A DNA stretch of 64,000 nucleotides from Streptomyces netropsis (GTDB lineage Bacteria > Actinomycetota > Actinomycetes > Streptomycetales > Streptomycetaceae): the NCBI RefSeq assembly GCF_014203545.1, contig NZ_JACHJG010000009.1:186001-250000 (forward strand). The letters run 5' to 3'. Positions 51,362 through 59,601 of this stretch are shown piece after piece (position 1 is the first letter of the stretch; each line of letters starts with the position of its first letter). Made by a program: the position numbers and the translations under genes. The notes beneath the pieces are model-generated. The model searched no databases. It saw only the letters and a program-made list of their open reading frames with translations, and was not told the DNA's origin.

Positions 51362-52762
51362 CTAGTTCAGGTACTGGCAGGTGGAACGGGGGGTGAAACG
51401 GCCGTGGCCGGCCCGCCCGACGAACTCACGCTTGTCGATGACGGGTTCACCGCGCGAGAGGACCGTCTCGACCCGGCCGGACACGGTCTTTCCCTCGTAC
51501 GCCGAGTAGTCGACGTTCATGTGGTGGGTCTCGGCGGAGAGCGTCTGCTGCGCGTTCGGGTCGTAGACGACGATGTCGGCGTCACCCCCGGGGGTGATGG
51601 TGCCCTTGTGGGGGGCGAGGCCGAACATCCGGGCCGGGGCGGCGCAGGCGATCTCGATCCAGCGGCGGCGGGAGATGTGCCCGTCGACGACGGCCTGGTG
51701 GAGGAGGTCCATGCGGTTCTCCACGCCGGGCAGCCCGTTGGGGATCTTGGAGAAGTCGCCGCGGCCCAGGTCCTTCTGGCCGGAGAAGCAGAAGGGGCAG
51801 TGGTCGGTGGAAACGACCTGGAGGTCGTCGGTGCGCAGTCCGCGCCAGAGCGCGGCCTGGTGCTCGCGGGGCCGCAGCGGTGTCGAGCAGACGTACTTCG
51901 CGCCCTCGAAGCCCGGCTCGGCGAGGTTGTCGGTGGACAGGAAGAGGTACTGCGGACACGTCTCACCGAAGACGGGCAGGTCCATGCCCCTGGCCCGGGC
52001 CAGCTCGGCGACGGCCTCCTCGGCCGAGACGTGCACCACGTACAGGGGGCTGCCGGCGACGCGGGCGAGCTGGATGGCGCGGTGCGTGGCCTCGGCCTCC
52101 AGCAGCGCCTTGCGGACCTCGCCGTGGTAGCGGGGGTCGGTCCGGCCGGCGGCGAGTGCCTGTTCGACCAGGACGTCGATGGCGATGCCGTTCTCGGCGT
52201 GCATCATGATCAGCCCGCCGTTGCCGGCGGCGTGCTGCATGGCCCGCAGGATCTGGCCGTCGTCGCTGTAGAACACGCCCGGGTAGGCCATGAAGAGCTT
52301 GAACGACGTCACGCCCTCCCCCACCAGGAGGTCCATCTCCTTCAGCGAGGCGTCGTTCACATCGGAGAGGATCATGTGGAAGGCGTAGTCGATCGCGCAG
52401 GTGCCCTGGGACTTGGCGTGCCAGGTGTCGAGCCCCTCGCGCAGCGCCCGGCCGCGGGACTGGACCGCGAAGTCGACGACGGTCGTGGTGCCGCCCCACG
52501 CCGCGGCGCGGGTCCCCGTCTCGAAGGTGTCGGAGGAGGCGGTGCCGCCGAAGGGGAGGTCGAAGTGGGTGTGGGCGTCGACGCCGCCCGGGATGACGTA
52601 CTTGCCCGTGGCGTCGATCGTCCGGTCGGCGGTCCAGCCCCCGGCGAACGCGCTGTCGGGCGTGGCGAGGGCCGCGACCTTGCCGTCCTCGACGAGGACG
52701 TCCGCGTACCCCTCCTCCGCCGCGGTGATGACGAGCCCCCCGCGGATGACGGTCCTGGTCAT
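51362..52762 (-). CDS. hydA: Dihydropyrimidinase / D-hydantoinase
   Basis: 466 residues of the cyclic amidohydrolase family. Metal ligands: DAHTHFDLPFGG (two His), SFKLFMAYPGV with the Lys that is carbamylated, MMHAENG, YVVHVSAEEA, and STDHCPF (Asp). It opens dihydrouracil, dihydrothymine or 5-substituted hydantoins to N-carbamoyl amino acids, the second step of reductive pyrimidine degradation. ATG 52762 overlaps the aminotransferase stop (ATGA). It acts in the cytoplasm as a tetramer by family knowledge. Confidence 0.95.
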   Translation of the reverse strand: MTRTVIRGGLVITAAEEGYADVLVEDGKVAALATPDSAFAGGWTADRTIDATGKYVIPGGVDAHTHFDLPFGGTASSDTFETGTRAAAWGGTTTVVDFAVQSRGRALREGLDTWHAKSQGTCAIDYAFHMILSDVNDASLKEMDLLVGEGVTSFKLFMAYPGVFYSDDGQILRAMQHAAGNGGLIMMHAENGIAIDVLVEQALAAGRTDPRYHGEVRKALLEAEATHRAIQLARVAGSPLYVVHVSAEEAVAELARARGMDLPVFGETCPQYLFLSTDNLAEPGFEGAKYVCSTPLRPREHQAALWRGLRTDDLQVVSTDHCPFCFSGQKDLGRGDFSKIPNGLPGVENRMDLLHQAVVDGHISRRRWIEIACAAPARMFGLAPHKGTITPGGDADIVVYDPNAQQTLSAETHHMNVDYSAYEGKTVSGRVETVLSRGEPVIDKREFVGRAGHGRFTPRSTCQYLN

Positions 52763-54120
52763 GGCCGTTCCTTTCCGGCGATCGCGTGCTGGGCCCGGCG
52801 CAGCGCCTCTTCGAGGAGCGCGGCACCCTCCTCGGCCTCGGTGATGGTGAGCGTCATCGGCGGGGCGATGCGCAGGGTGTTGCCGTCGCGGCCGCCCTTG
52901 CCGACGAGCAGACCGAGCTCCCGGGCGGCTTCGAGGGTGAGCGCGGCGGCCTCCGGTGAGGGCGAGCCGTCCTCCCCGACCAGCTCCATGCCGATCATCA
53001 GGCCGCGGCCGCGTACCTCGCGGACGACCGGCAGGCCGGCGGCGACGGCCCGCAGCCGCTCGATGAGGAGGCCGCCGACGCGGCGGGCGTTGCCCTGGAG
53101 GTCGTGCTCCAGGAGGTAGGTGAGGTTGGCGAGGCCGGCCGCCATGGTGACGGGGCTGCCGCCGAAGGTGGAGATGGAGTTGGCGCCCAGGCAGTTCATG
53201 ACCTCGGCCCGGGCGACGACGCCGCCCACCGACATGCCGTTGCCGATGCCCTTGGCGAAGGTGAGCACGTCGGGCGGGCCGCTGTGGGCGTGGGCCTGCC
53301 AGCCCCAGAAGTGGTCGCCGGTGCGGCCCCAGCCGGTCTGCACCTCGTCGGTGATCCACAGGATGCCGCGCGGGGCGAGGACCTCGCGGAAGGCCGCGTA
53401 CAGCCCGTCGGGGGGTGCGGTGAACCCGCCGACGCCCTGGACGGGTTCGGCGATCAGCGCGGCGACGTTGCCGTGGGTCTGGGCGAGCACGTCCTCCAGG
53501 TCCGCGACACAGGCCTCGATGAACCGCGCGTCGGACAGGTGGGCGAAGGGGCCGCGGGTGCGGATGCCGCCGTGCACGTACAGCGTCTGGAACGGGGAGA
53601 GGCTGGTGGGCGACCAGTCGGCGTTGCCGGTGATGGCGACGGAGGCGAAGGACCGGCCGTGGTAGCTGTTGCGCATCGCCAGGACCTGGTTGGACCGGCG
53701 GTAGGAGGTGGCGAGCAGCAGGGCCGCGTCATTGGCCTCGGTGCCGGAGGTGGTGAAGAAGACCCGTGCGTCGGGGATGCCGGAGAGGGCGGCGATCCGC
53801 TCGGCCAACTCGACCATGTGCCGGTCGAGATAGAGCGTGGAGGTGTGCAGGATGCGCCCGGCCTGGTCGCCGACGGCCTTGGTGACCTCGGGCAGGGCGT
53901 GGGCGGTCATGGTGGTGAGGATGCCGCCGAAGAAGTCGAGGTAGCGTCTGCCCTCGGCGTCCCACACGTGGCGGCCCTCGCCGTGGGTGATCTCCAGCGG
54001 GTCGCGGTAGTAGAGCGCGAGCCACTCGGGCATGACGGCCCGGTGCCGGTCGCGCAGACCGGAGGGGGCCGGAGCAGGAGCCGGGACGGAGGTCGCACCG
54101 CCGGGGGCCCCCGCGCTCAC
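52759..54120 (-). CDS. Class III aminotransferase, likely beta-alanine/3-aminoisobutyrate-pyruvate type
   Basis: 453 residues. PLP-fold class III: TTSGTEANDAALLLA, YHGRSF, the LWITDEVQTGWGRTG segment with the Asp that contacts the pyridine N, and TFAKGIGNGMSVGG with the Lys forming the Schiff base. It lies between the hydantoinase and the carbamoyl-amidohydrolase genes, so its amino donor is most likely beta-alanine or 3-aminoisobutyrate, giving a semialdehyde. The start is a GTG at 54120 that overlaps the upstream stop (GTGA). A short Ala/Pro-rich segment precedes the fold. Confidence 0.92.
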   Translation of the reverse strand: MSAGAPGGATSVPAPAPAPSGLRDRHRAVMPEWLALYYRDPLEITHGEGRHVWDAEGRRYLDFFGGILTTMTAHALPEVTKAVGDQAGRILHTSTLYLDRHMVELAERIAALSGIPDARVFFTTSGTEANDAALLLATSYRRSNQVLAMRNSYHGRSFASVAITGNADWSPTSLSPFQTLYVHGGIRTRGPFAHLSDARFIEACVADLEDVLAQTHGNVAALIAEPVQGVGGFTAPPDGLYAAFREVLAPRGILWITDEVQTGWGRTGDHFWGWQAHAHSGPPDVLTFAKGIGNGMSVGGVVARAEVMNCLGANSISTFGGSPVTMAAGLANLTYLLEHDLQGNARRVGGLLIERLRAVAAGLPVVREVRGRGLMIGMELVGEDGSPSPEAAALTLEAARELGLLVGKGGRDGNTLRIAPPMTLTITEAEEGAALLEEALRRAQHAIAGKERP

Positions 54121-54959
54121 GGCTGGACCAGCCCGTCGTACGCGTCGGGCCTGCGATCCCGGTAGAACGCCCACTGCTGACGCACTTCCTCGATCACGGA
54201 GAAGTCGAGGTCGCGGACGATCAGCTCCTCCTTGGTGTCGCTCGCGACGTCACCGACGAACTGGCCGCGCGGGTCGACGAAGTACGACGTGCCGTAGAAG
54301 TCGTTGTCGCCGTACTCCTCCTGGCCCACGCGGTTGATCGCGGCGACGAAGTACTCGTTGGCGACGGCCGCCGCGGGCTGTTCCAGCTTCCACAGGTGGG
54401 CGGAGAGTCCGCGCGAGGTGGCGGAGGGGTTGTAGACCAGCTGGGCTCCGGCGAGGCCCAGCGAGCGCCAGCCCTCGGGGAAGTGGCGGTCGTAGCAGAT
54501 GTAGACGCCGACCTTGCCGACGGCCGTGTCGAAGACCGGCCAGCCGAGATTGCCGGGCTTGAAGTAGTACTTCTCCCAGAAGCCCTTGACCTGGGGGATG
54601 TGGTGCTTGCGGTACTTCCCCAGATAGCTGCCGTCGGCGTCGATGACGGCGGCGGTGTTGTAGTAGAAGCCGGACTGCTCGACCTCGAAGACGGGCACGA
54701 CGATCACCATGCCGGTCTCGCGGGCGAGGTCGCGCATGCGGCTCACCGTGGGTCCGTCCGGGACCGGCTCGGCCCAGCGGTAGTGCTCGCTCTCCTGCAC
54801 CTGGCAGAAATAGGGGGCGTTGAAGACTTCCTGGAAGCCGATCACCTTCGCGCCCTGCGCGGCGGCGGCACGGGCGTGTTCCTCGTGCTTGGCGATCATC
54901 GACTCGGTGTCACCGGTCCAGGAGGCCTGGACGAGTGCGGCGCGGACAACGTTGGCCAT
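54117..54959 (-). CDS. Beta-ureidopropionase-like N-carbamoyl amidohydrolase (nitrilase superfamily)
   Basis: 280 residues. The Glu-Lys-Cys triad reads FQEVFNAPYF, GKYRKHHIPQ and VYICYDRHFPEGWR, and the neighbouring sequence (AHLWKLEQPAAAVANEYFVAAINRVG) is typical of N-carbamoyl-beta-alanine or N-carbamoylputrescine amidases. It releases CO2 and ammonia from the hydantoinase product. First gene of the four-gene operon, with AAAGGAG before ATG 54959. Substrate from context: N-carbamoyl-beta-alanine. Confidence 0.92.
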   Translation of the reverse strand: MANVVRAALVQASWTGDTESMIAKHEEHARAAAAQGAKVIGFQEVFNAPYFCQVQESEHYRWAEPVPDGPTVSRMRDLARETGMVIVVPVFEVEQSGFYYNTAAVIDADGSYLGKYRKHHIPQVKGFWEKYYFKPGNLGWPVFDTAVGKVGVYICYDRHFPEGWRSLGLAGAQLVYNPSATSRGLSAHLWKLEQPAAAVANEYFVAAINRVGQEEYGDNDFYGTSYFVDPRGQFVGDVASDTKEELIVRDLDFSVIEEVRQQWAFYRDRRPDAYDGLVQP

Positions 54960-55120
54960 GAGCTGCTCCTTTGCCGGGGCGTCAGCCAGCCCGTCACGTA
55001 GATCACGTGTGGATGCGACCGTATGACCCGCCCCGACTCGTGGCAAGACCATCCGGCTTCCTGTGGACAACCCGTCGCGCGGACGGGCGCGTACGGCCGA
55101 CGGGCGCGCCCGGACACCGC

Positions 55121-55150
55121 GACGGGCGGCGGGCCGGGAGGCCCGCCGCC
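55121..55150 (-). terminator. Terminator after ggt
   Basis: A 13-bp perfect stem with GGGA loop (CGGGCGGCGGGCC at 55121-55133 with 55138-55150), 46 nt past the end of the gamma-glutamyltransferase gene on the minus strand. It separates that gene from the pyrimidine operon promoter. Confidence 0.7.
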
Positions 55151-55196
55151 CGCGAGCGCGGCGTACGCGCGACGTTCCGCCGTCCGGGAGGGCCGG

Positions 55197-57029
55197 CTAC
55201 CGGCCGGACGGGTGGACGACCATCGCGGAGCCGCCGCCGCGCCTGACCCGTTCGGCGGCCGCCAGCCAGCGGCCGTCCGGCAGCCGCTGGACCCCGGTGG
55301 CCGCGCCGATCTCCGGGTTCTGCTTGAACACGTGGCCGAGGGCTTCGAGCCGCCCTCTGAGCCGGCTGTCCCACAGGCCCGGCTCCAGCTCGGTCGCCGC
55401 AGCGTTGCGCTGGCTGGCGCGCGGCGCGGCGATCGCGTCGACGAGCGGCATCCCGCGGTCCACGTGGTTGAGCAGCGTCTGCAGGACCGTGGTGATGATC
55501 GTGGCGCCGCCGGGCGAGCCGAGCGCGAAGGCGGGCCGCCCATCCTCGAGGACGATCGTCGGCGAGACGGACGAGCGCGGGCGCTTGCCGGGGCCGGGCA
55601 GGTTCGGGTCGTGGACGCCCGGGCTCACCGGCACGAAGGAGAAGTCGGTCAGTTCGTTGTTGAGCAGGAACCCACGCCCCGGCACGGTGATGCCGCTGCC
55701 GCCGGTCTGCTCGATGGTCAGGGTGTAGGCGACGACGTTGCCCCACTTGTCGGCGGTCGTCAGGTGCGTGGTGTGCTCACCCTCGTAGGGAGTGGGAGCG
55801 GCCTTGCCGTGGGTGCCGCAGGGCACCGGCCGGCGCGGGTCGCCCGGGGCGAGCGGGCTGGTCAGCACCGCGTCGTCCTTGACCAGGCACGCGCGCGCGT
55901 CGGCGAAGCGCTGGGAGGTCAGCCCCTTGGTGGGCACCTTCTCGTGCGCCGGGTCGCCGACCCAGCGGTTGCGGTCGGCGAACGCGACCCGGCTGGCCTC
56001 GATGTAGCGGTGCAGATAGGTCTTCTCGTCGAGCTTCGAGAGGTCGCCGCGCTCCAGGATGTTGAGCGCCTCGGCGACGGTGGTGCCGCCGGAGGACGAG
56101 GGGGCGACGCCGTAGACGTCGAGGCCCCGGTAGGACGTCCGGGTGGGCTCCTGCTTCTTCGCCGCGTACGCGCGCAGGTCCCGTGCCGTCAGGTCGCCGG
56201 GGCGCACGACGCGCTCGGCCTTGGGGTCGACGGGGGGCTTGCGTACGGTCCGTACGATGTCGCGGCCGACCTCGCCCCGGTAGACCGCTTCGACGCCCTC
56301 CTCGGCCAGCAGCTCGTAGGTGCGCGCGAGGTCGGGGTTCTTCAGGGTCGTGCCGACGGCCGGCGGCTGCCCGCCGGGCAGGAAGAGTTCGGCGCTGGCC
56401 GGGAAGTCCTTGAAGCGCGCCTGGTTGTCGGCGGTCTGCTTGCGGAAGGTGGCGTCGACGGTGAAGCCCTCGCGGGCGATGCGCTGGGCGGGGCGCAGTA
56501 CCTGGGCGAGCGACCGGCTGCCCCAGGTGCGCAGGGCGGTGTCCCAGGTGGCAGGGGTGCCCGGGGTGCCGACGCTGCGGCCGCTGGTGACGGCGTCCGC
56601 GAACGGGATGGGCTTGCCGTTCTCCAGGAAGAGGGCCTTGGTGGCGCTGAGCGGGGCCCGCTCACGGCCGTCGATCATGGAGATCCGGTGCCGCTTCGCG
56701 TCGTAGTGGAGGAAGTAGCCGCCGCCGCCGACCCCGGCCGAGTAGGGCTCGGTGACGCCGAGCGCGGCGGCGGTGGCCACCGCCGCGTCGACGGCGTTGC
56801 CGCCCTTGCGCAGCACTTCGATGCCGGCGGCCGACGCGTCGGGGTCGACGCTGGCCACCGCGCCGCCGTAGCCGACGGCGACGGGCGTCTTCGCGGGTGT
56901 GCGGGCGGCGTTCGTGCGCTCCGTCGTGCCCGCCGCCGAGGCGGCGGGCACGACGGCCGTGGCGACCAGCGCGGCCGTCACGGCGAGTACGGGCAGACGT
57001 CGTTGGGCGGTCGATCTCGCGCGGGCCAT
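55197..57029 (-). CDS. ggt: Gamma-glutamyltransferase, secreted
   Basis: 610 residues with a signal peptide (RRLPVLAVTAALVATAVVPAASA). N-terminal nucleophile hydrolase of the GGT family: YGGAVASVDPDASAAGIEVLRKGGNAVDAA, VGGGGYFLHYD, then HTTHLTTADKWGNVVA, where the first Thr of TTH near residue 418 is the cleavage site and nucleophile. The C-terminal SVSPTIVLEDGRPAFALGSPGGATIIT is also typical. It cleaves glutathione and gamma-glutamyl compounds outside the cell. ATG 57029 has GGAGG upstream. Confidence 0.95.
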   Translation of the reverse strand: MARARSTAQRRLPVLAVTAALVATAVVPAASAAGTTERTNAARTPAKTPVAVGYGGAVASVDPDASAAGIEVLRKGGNAVDAAVATAAALGVTEPYSAGVGGGGYFLHYDAKRHRISMIDGRERAPLSATKALFLENGKPIPFADAVTSGRSVGTPGTPATWDTALRTWGSRSLAQVLRPAQRIAREGFTVDATFRKQTADNQARFKDFPASAELFLPGGQPPAVGTTLKNPDLARTYELLAEEGVEAVYRGEVGRDIVRTVRKPPVDPKAERVVRPGDLTARDLRAYAAKKQEPTRTSYRGLDVYGVAPSSSGGTTVAEALNILERGDLSKLDEKTYLHRYIEASRVAFADRNRWVGDPAHEKVPTKGLTSQRFADARACLVKDDAVLTSPLAPGDPRRPVPCGTHGKAAPTPYEGEHTTHLTTADKWGNVVAYTLTIEQTGGSGITVPGRGFLLNNELTDFSFVPVSPGVHDPNLPGPGKRPRSSVSPTIVLEDGRPAFALGSPGGATIITTVLQTLLNHVDRGMPLVDAIAAPRASQRNAAATELEPGLWDSRLRGRLEALGHVFKQNPEIGAATGVQRLPDGRWLAAAERVRRGGGSAMVVHPSGR

Positions 57030-57142
57030 CCTTACCTCCAAGCGGGGCGAACGAGCCCCGGAGCCTACTCGGAGGGCGGGCCGGAAGACAGGGTGCCGCG
57101 CACGGTGACCTCGCCCGGAACGTCAGGCCCGGTGCCGCTCCC

Positions 57143-58036
57143 TCAGCGCTTCTTGGCGACGCCGGACACCGCGCGCGCCATGGCCTCCTCGCCCTTGGCG
57201 TTGGGGTGGAACGGCGCGGCCGGGTTCTCCGGGCTCGCACCCTCGACCCAACGGTCGGCGGCGGGCACGCAGACGTCGTGGCCGACGGTCGGGCCGTAGG
57301 TGTCGGCGTAGCGGACACCGGCCTTGGCGGCCTGCTGCTTCAGCATCGTGTTGAGGTGCTTCTCGGTGTCCCGCAGGTAGCCGACGTCACCGGCGGCGAT
57401 CGGGACGGCCGGGAAGCAGCCGACCCCGTTGTCCGGCATGATCGTGGGGTAGCCGACGATCACGACGCGGGCGTGCGGGGCGCGCTTGTGCACGTCCTTC
57501 AGCACCCGGGCGACCTTGGGCGCGGCGGCGGCGATCCGGTCGGTGAGCTGGTCCTTGCCGCCCTCGGTGTACTTCGTGCGGCAGGGCGCGCCGGCCGGGT
57601 CGGTCGCGGACAGCTGCGCGCAGGTGCCGATGATGTCGCCGAAGCCGATGTCGTTGCCGCCGATACCGAGGGTGACGAGCGTGGTGCGCTTGTCGAGGGC
57701 GTTCAGCTGGGGCGGGTTGGCGCCCTGCGTCCGCCACATGTCGTCGGTGGTCGCGCCGCTGCAGCTGACGTCCTTGAACGTCCGCGTGTGCAGCCACTTG
57801 GCGTTGAGCGAGGGGTAGTTGACGCTGGACCGCGCGCAGTCGCCGCCCGTCTGCTCGGGGACGCCCGGCGCGGAGGTGTACGAGTCGCCGAGGGCGACGT
57901 AACGCTCCCCGCCCGTGCCCGGGCCGGCCTCGGAGGCCCCCGCGGGAGCGGCGACGCCGACCGCCAGCGCCCCCACCGCGCCGAACGCCGCCAGCGCCTT
58001 CCCGTACCGCCCACCGCGTGCGTAAGCCTCTGCCAC
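57143..58036 (-). CDS. Secreted SGNH/GDSL-family lipase or esterase
   Basis: 297 residues. Signal peptide-like N-terminus (GKALAAFGAVGALAVGVAAPAGA), then block I YVALGDSYTSAPG (catalytic Ser), block III LGIGGNDIGFGD, and block V PFHPNAKGEEAMA with the catalytic His. Cysteine pairs suggest disulfides, as in Streptomyces SGNH lipases. It hydrolyses lipids or esters outside the cell. The start is a GTG at 58036 preceded by GGAGG. Confidence 0.92.
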   Translation of the reverse strand: MAEAYARGGRYGKALAAFGAVGALAVGVAAPAGASEAGPGTGGERYVALGDSYTSAPGVPEQTGGDCARSSVNYPSLNAKWLHTRTFKDVSCSGATTDDMWRTQGANPPQLNALDKRTTLVTLGIGGNDIGFGDIIGTCAQLSATDPAGAPCRTKYTEGGKDQLTDRIAAAAPKVARVLKDVHKRAPHARVVIVGYPTIMPDNGVGCFPAVPIAAGDVGYLRDTEKHLNTMLKQQAAKAGVRYADTYGPTVGHDVCVPAADRWVEGASPENPAAPFHPNAKGEEAMARAVSGVAKKR

Positions 58037-58175
58037 TACTGCCTCCGAAGGTGTGTCGGGTGACCGCCGATGATCACCGCGCGGGAGTCAGACTCGCTCC
58101 GTGGTGACTGTCTGTCAACGTGAGCCCTCACCCGCCCGGGCGGGCACGGGCGGGGAGAGCCTCCCCCGACGAATT

Positions 58176-58205
58176 CGGGGCCGCACGCCTTCGCGTGCGG
58201 CCCCG
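58176..58205 (-). terminator. Terminator after the small zinc-ribbon gene
   Basis: A 13-bp perfect stem CGGGGCCGCACGC (58176-58188) with 58193-58205 and a CTTC loop, 14 nt past the stop of the 73-residue gene. Confidence 0.8.
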
Positions 58206-58219
58206 AGTGTCCTGCATGG

Positions 58220-58441
58220 TCAGCGCTGAGCGCCGCGCTCGAGCGGTTCGAGGTTCGACCACAGCGGCTCCTTGCCGATGCCACTCATGTACGGGTCGAG
58301 ATCGGTGTACGCGTCCATGCTCACCGACTGCCCCTCCAGCCACACGGTGTCGCACTCCTCGCAGACCTCGATGACGTCGACCTGCTCGCGCACGCGACAT
58401 CTGACGACCCACCCCTGATCACATCGGGGGCACCAGTCCAT
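58220..58441 (-). CDS. Small zinc-ribbon-like protein
   Basis: 73 residues. Two pairs of cysteines, C4-x2-C7 (MDWCPRC) and CEEC near residue 27, with aromatic residues between (VIEVCEECDTVWLEG), resemble a compact treble-clef or zinc ribbon. ATG 58441 follows AGAAGGAG. It has a dedicated terminator and a 500-bp upstream gap. I do not recognise the family; a metal-binding structural or regulatory role is likely. Confidence 0.75.
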   Translation of the reverse strand: MDWCPRCDQGWVVRCRVREQVDVIEVCEECDTVWLEGQSVSMDAYTDLDPYMSGIGKEPLWSNLEPLERGAQR

Positions 58442-58941
58442 CTGGGCTCCTTCTCCGACCCGTGGAGAGGCCGGATTGTTTTTGCCGGCTCCCGGGCCGA
58501 AGACGACGCACAGGCTCTTCTCACCCGGCCGGATTGCCGGAATCCGTTTGATGATTCCTTCCCCCCTCGGACGTCGTCCCGGTACGCGCCCGCGGGACCC
58601 TCCCCCGAAATGCTCGCGACAACCTCCCTTCCCTTTACCCGCATTGCCTCAAGGACCCGGCGAGCATAACCGCCTCGACCGGCCTACCTGACGGCAAATT
58701 CGGAGGTCAGAATTCCGCTTCTCATGCACAAGTTCAAGCCATCCACGCCCCGTTGATAATGTCATGCTCACAACCAGCGCGTTACTGGCAGTACGCCTTT
58801 GAAGTGGGGCCGAATAGCACCTGACGAACCTTCAAGAACCAGCAAAGTCAAAGCAGGTGATAGGTTCCAGCCACCCGCCTTTATCCCACCATTACGTGCA
58901 ACGGCATGCGCCGTGCTGCACGCATCCGGAAGGAATCCCTG
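58442..58941. other. 500-bp divergent intergenic region
   Basis: No gene is visible. The middle is AT-rich for this genome. TTCAAG (58733-58738) and GATAAT (58755-58760), 16 nt apart, are a plausible plus-strand promoter for the secreted-protein genes downstream, giving a leader of about 175 nt. Confidence 0.35.
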
Positions 58942-59448
58942 GTGATATCTCGCGCGCGCAGAATGCTGCTTGCCGGCGTTATCGGTGGCGTCTCCGCCGT
59001 CACCGCTGCTTCCGCCTTCGCTTTCGCGGCCCCGGCCCCGGCCGCGGACGAAGCCACTCCGCCTTCGGCGATCGAGGACTTCGAGTACCCGGGTGCGGCG
59101 AAGATCCTCAAGGAGACCGGCATCACCCTTCGCAAGGGCGACGGCCGCATCCTGCTGGGCGACTGCGCCACGGACAGCGACATCATCGTGATGACGCGTC
59201 CCACCCCGCAGACCAAGGCGGACAAGTACTGCTTCCGCCTCACGGGCGACAAGAAGTCGGGCTACCTCACGCTGGAGATCCCGCGCGTGTTCGGCCTCCA
59301 GACCGAGGACCACCCGGTCCGGGCCACCGTCACCGCCAACGGCGCCTCGCAGACCGTCGACGTGCCCAAGAACGACCTCAAGGGCGTCGGCGAGGGCATC
59401 CCCGGCGGCGAGCCCACCGCGCTCGTCGAGCTCCGCGTCACCGGCTGA
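58942..59448 (+). CDS. Secreted protein of unknown function
   Basis: 168 residues. A basic N-terminus and hydrophobic stretch (RMLLAGVIGGVSAVTAASAFAFAAPAPA) form a signal peptide. The mature part has the pattern of a small beta-rich domain, with two cysteines (LGDCAT, DKYCFRL) that could form a disulfide. It ends cleanly in VELRVTG. GTG 58942 is favoured because AAGGAA precedes it; ATG 58906 is an alternative without a site. It lies 153 nt before the trypsin-like pseudoprotease gene and may be co-expressed with it. An inhibitor or partner role is speculative. Confidence 0.75.
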   Translation: MISRARRMLLAGVIGGVSAVTAASAFAFAAPAPAADEATPPSAIEDFEYPGAAKILKETGITLRKGDGRILLGDCATDSDIIVMTRPTPQTKADKYCFRLTGDKKSGYLTLEIPRVFGLQTEDHPVRATVTANGASQTVDVPKNDLKGVGEGIPGGEPTALVELRVTG

Positions 59449-59601
59449 CCCACGCCACCGCCCCGCCGGTCCTCCGGCGCGACGGGCACCGGCTGACCCA
59501 CCCGGTCAGCGCTCCCAGGCCCGGGACGCACACCCGCGCCCCCGGCCGTGACGGCCCCACCGGCCCTCTCGCACATCCAGCCATCTCAGAAGGAACCGAA
59601 C

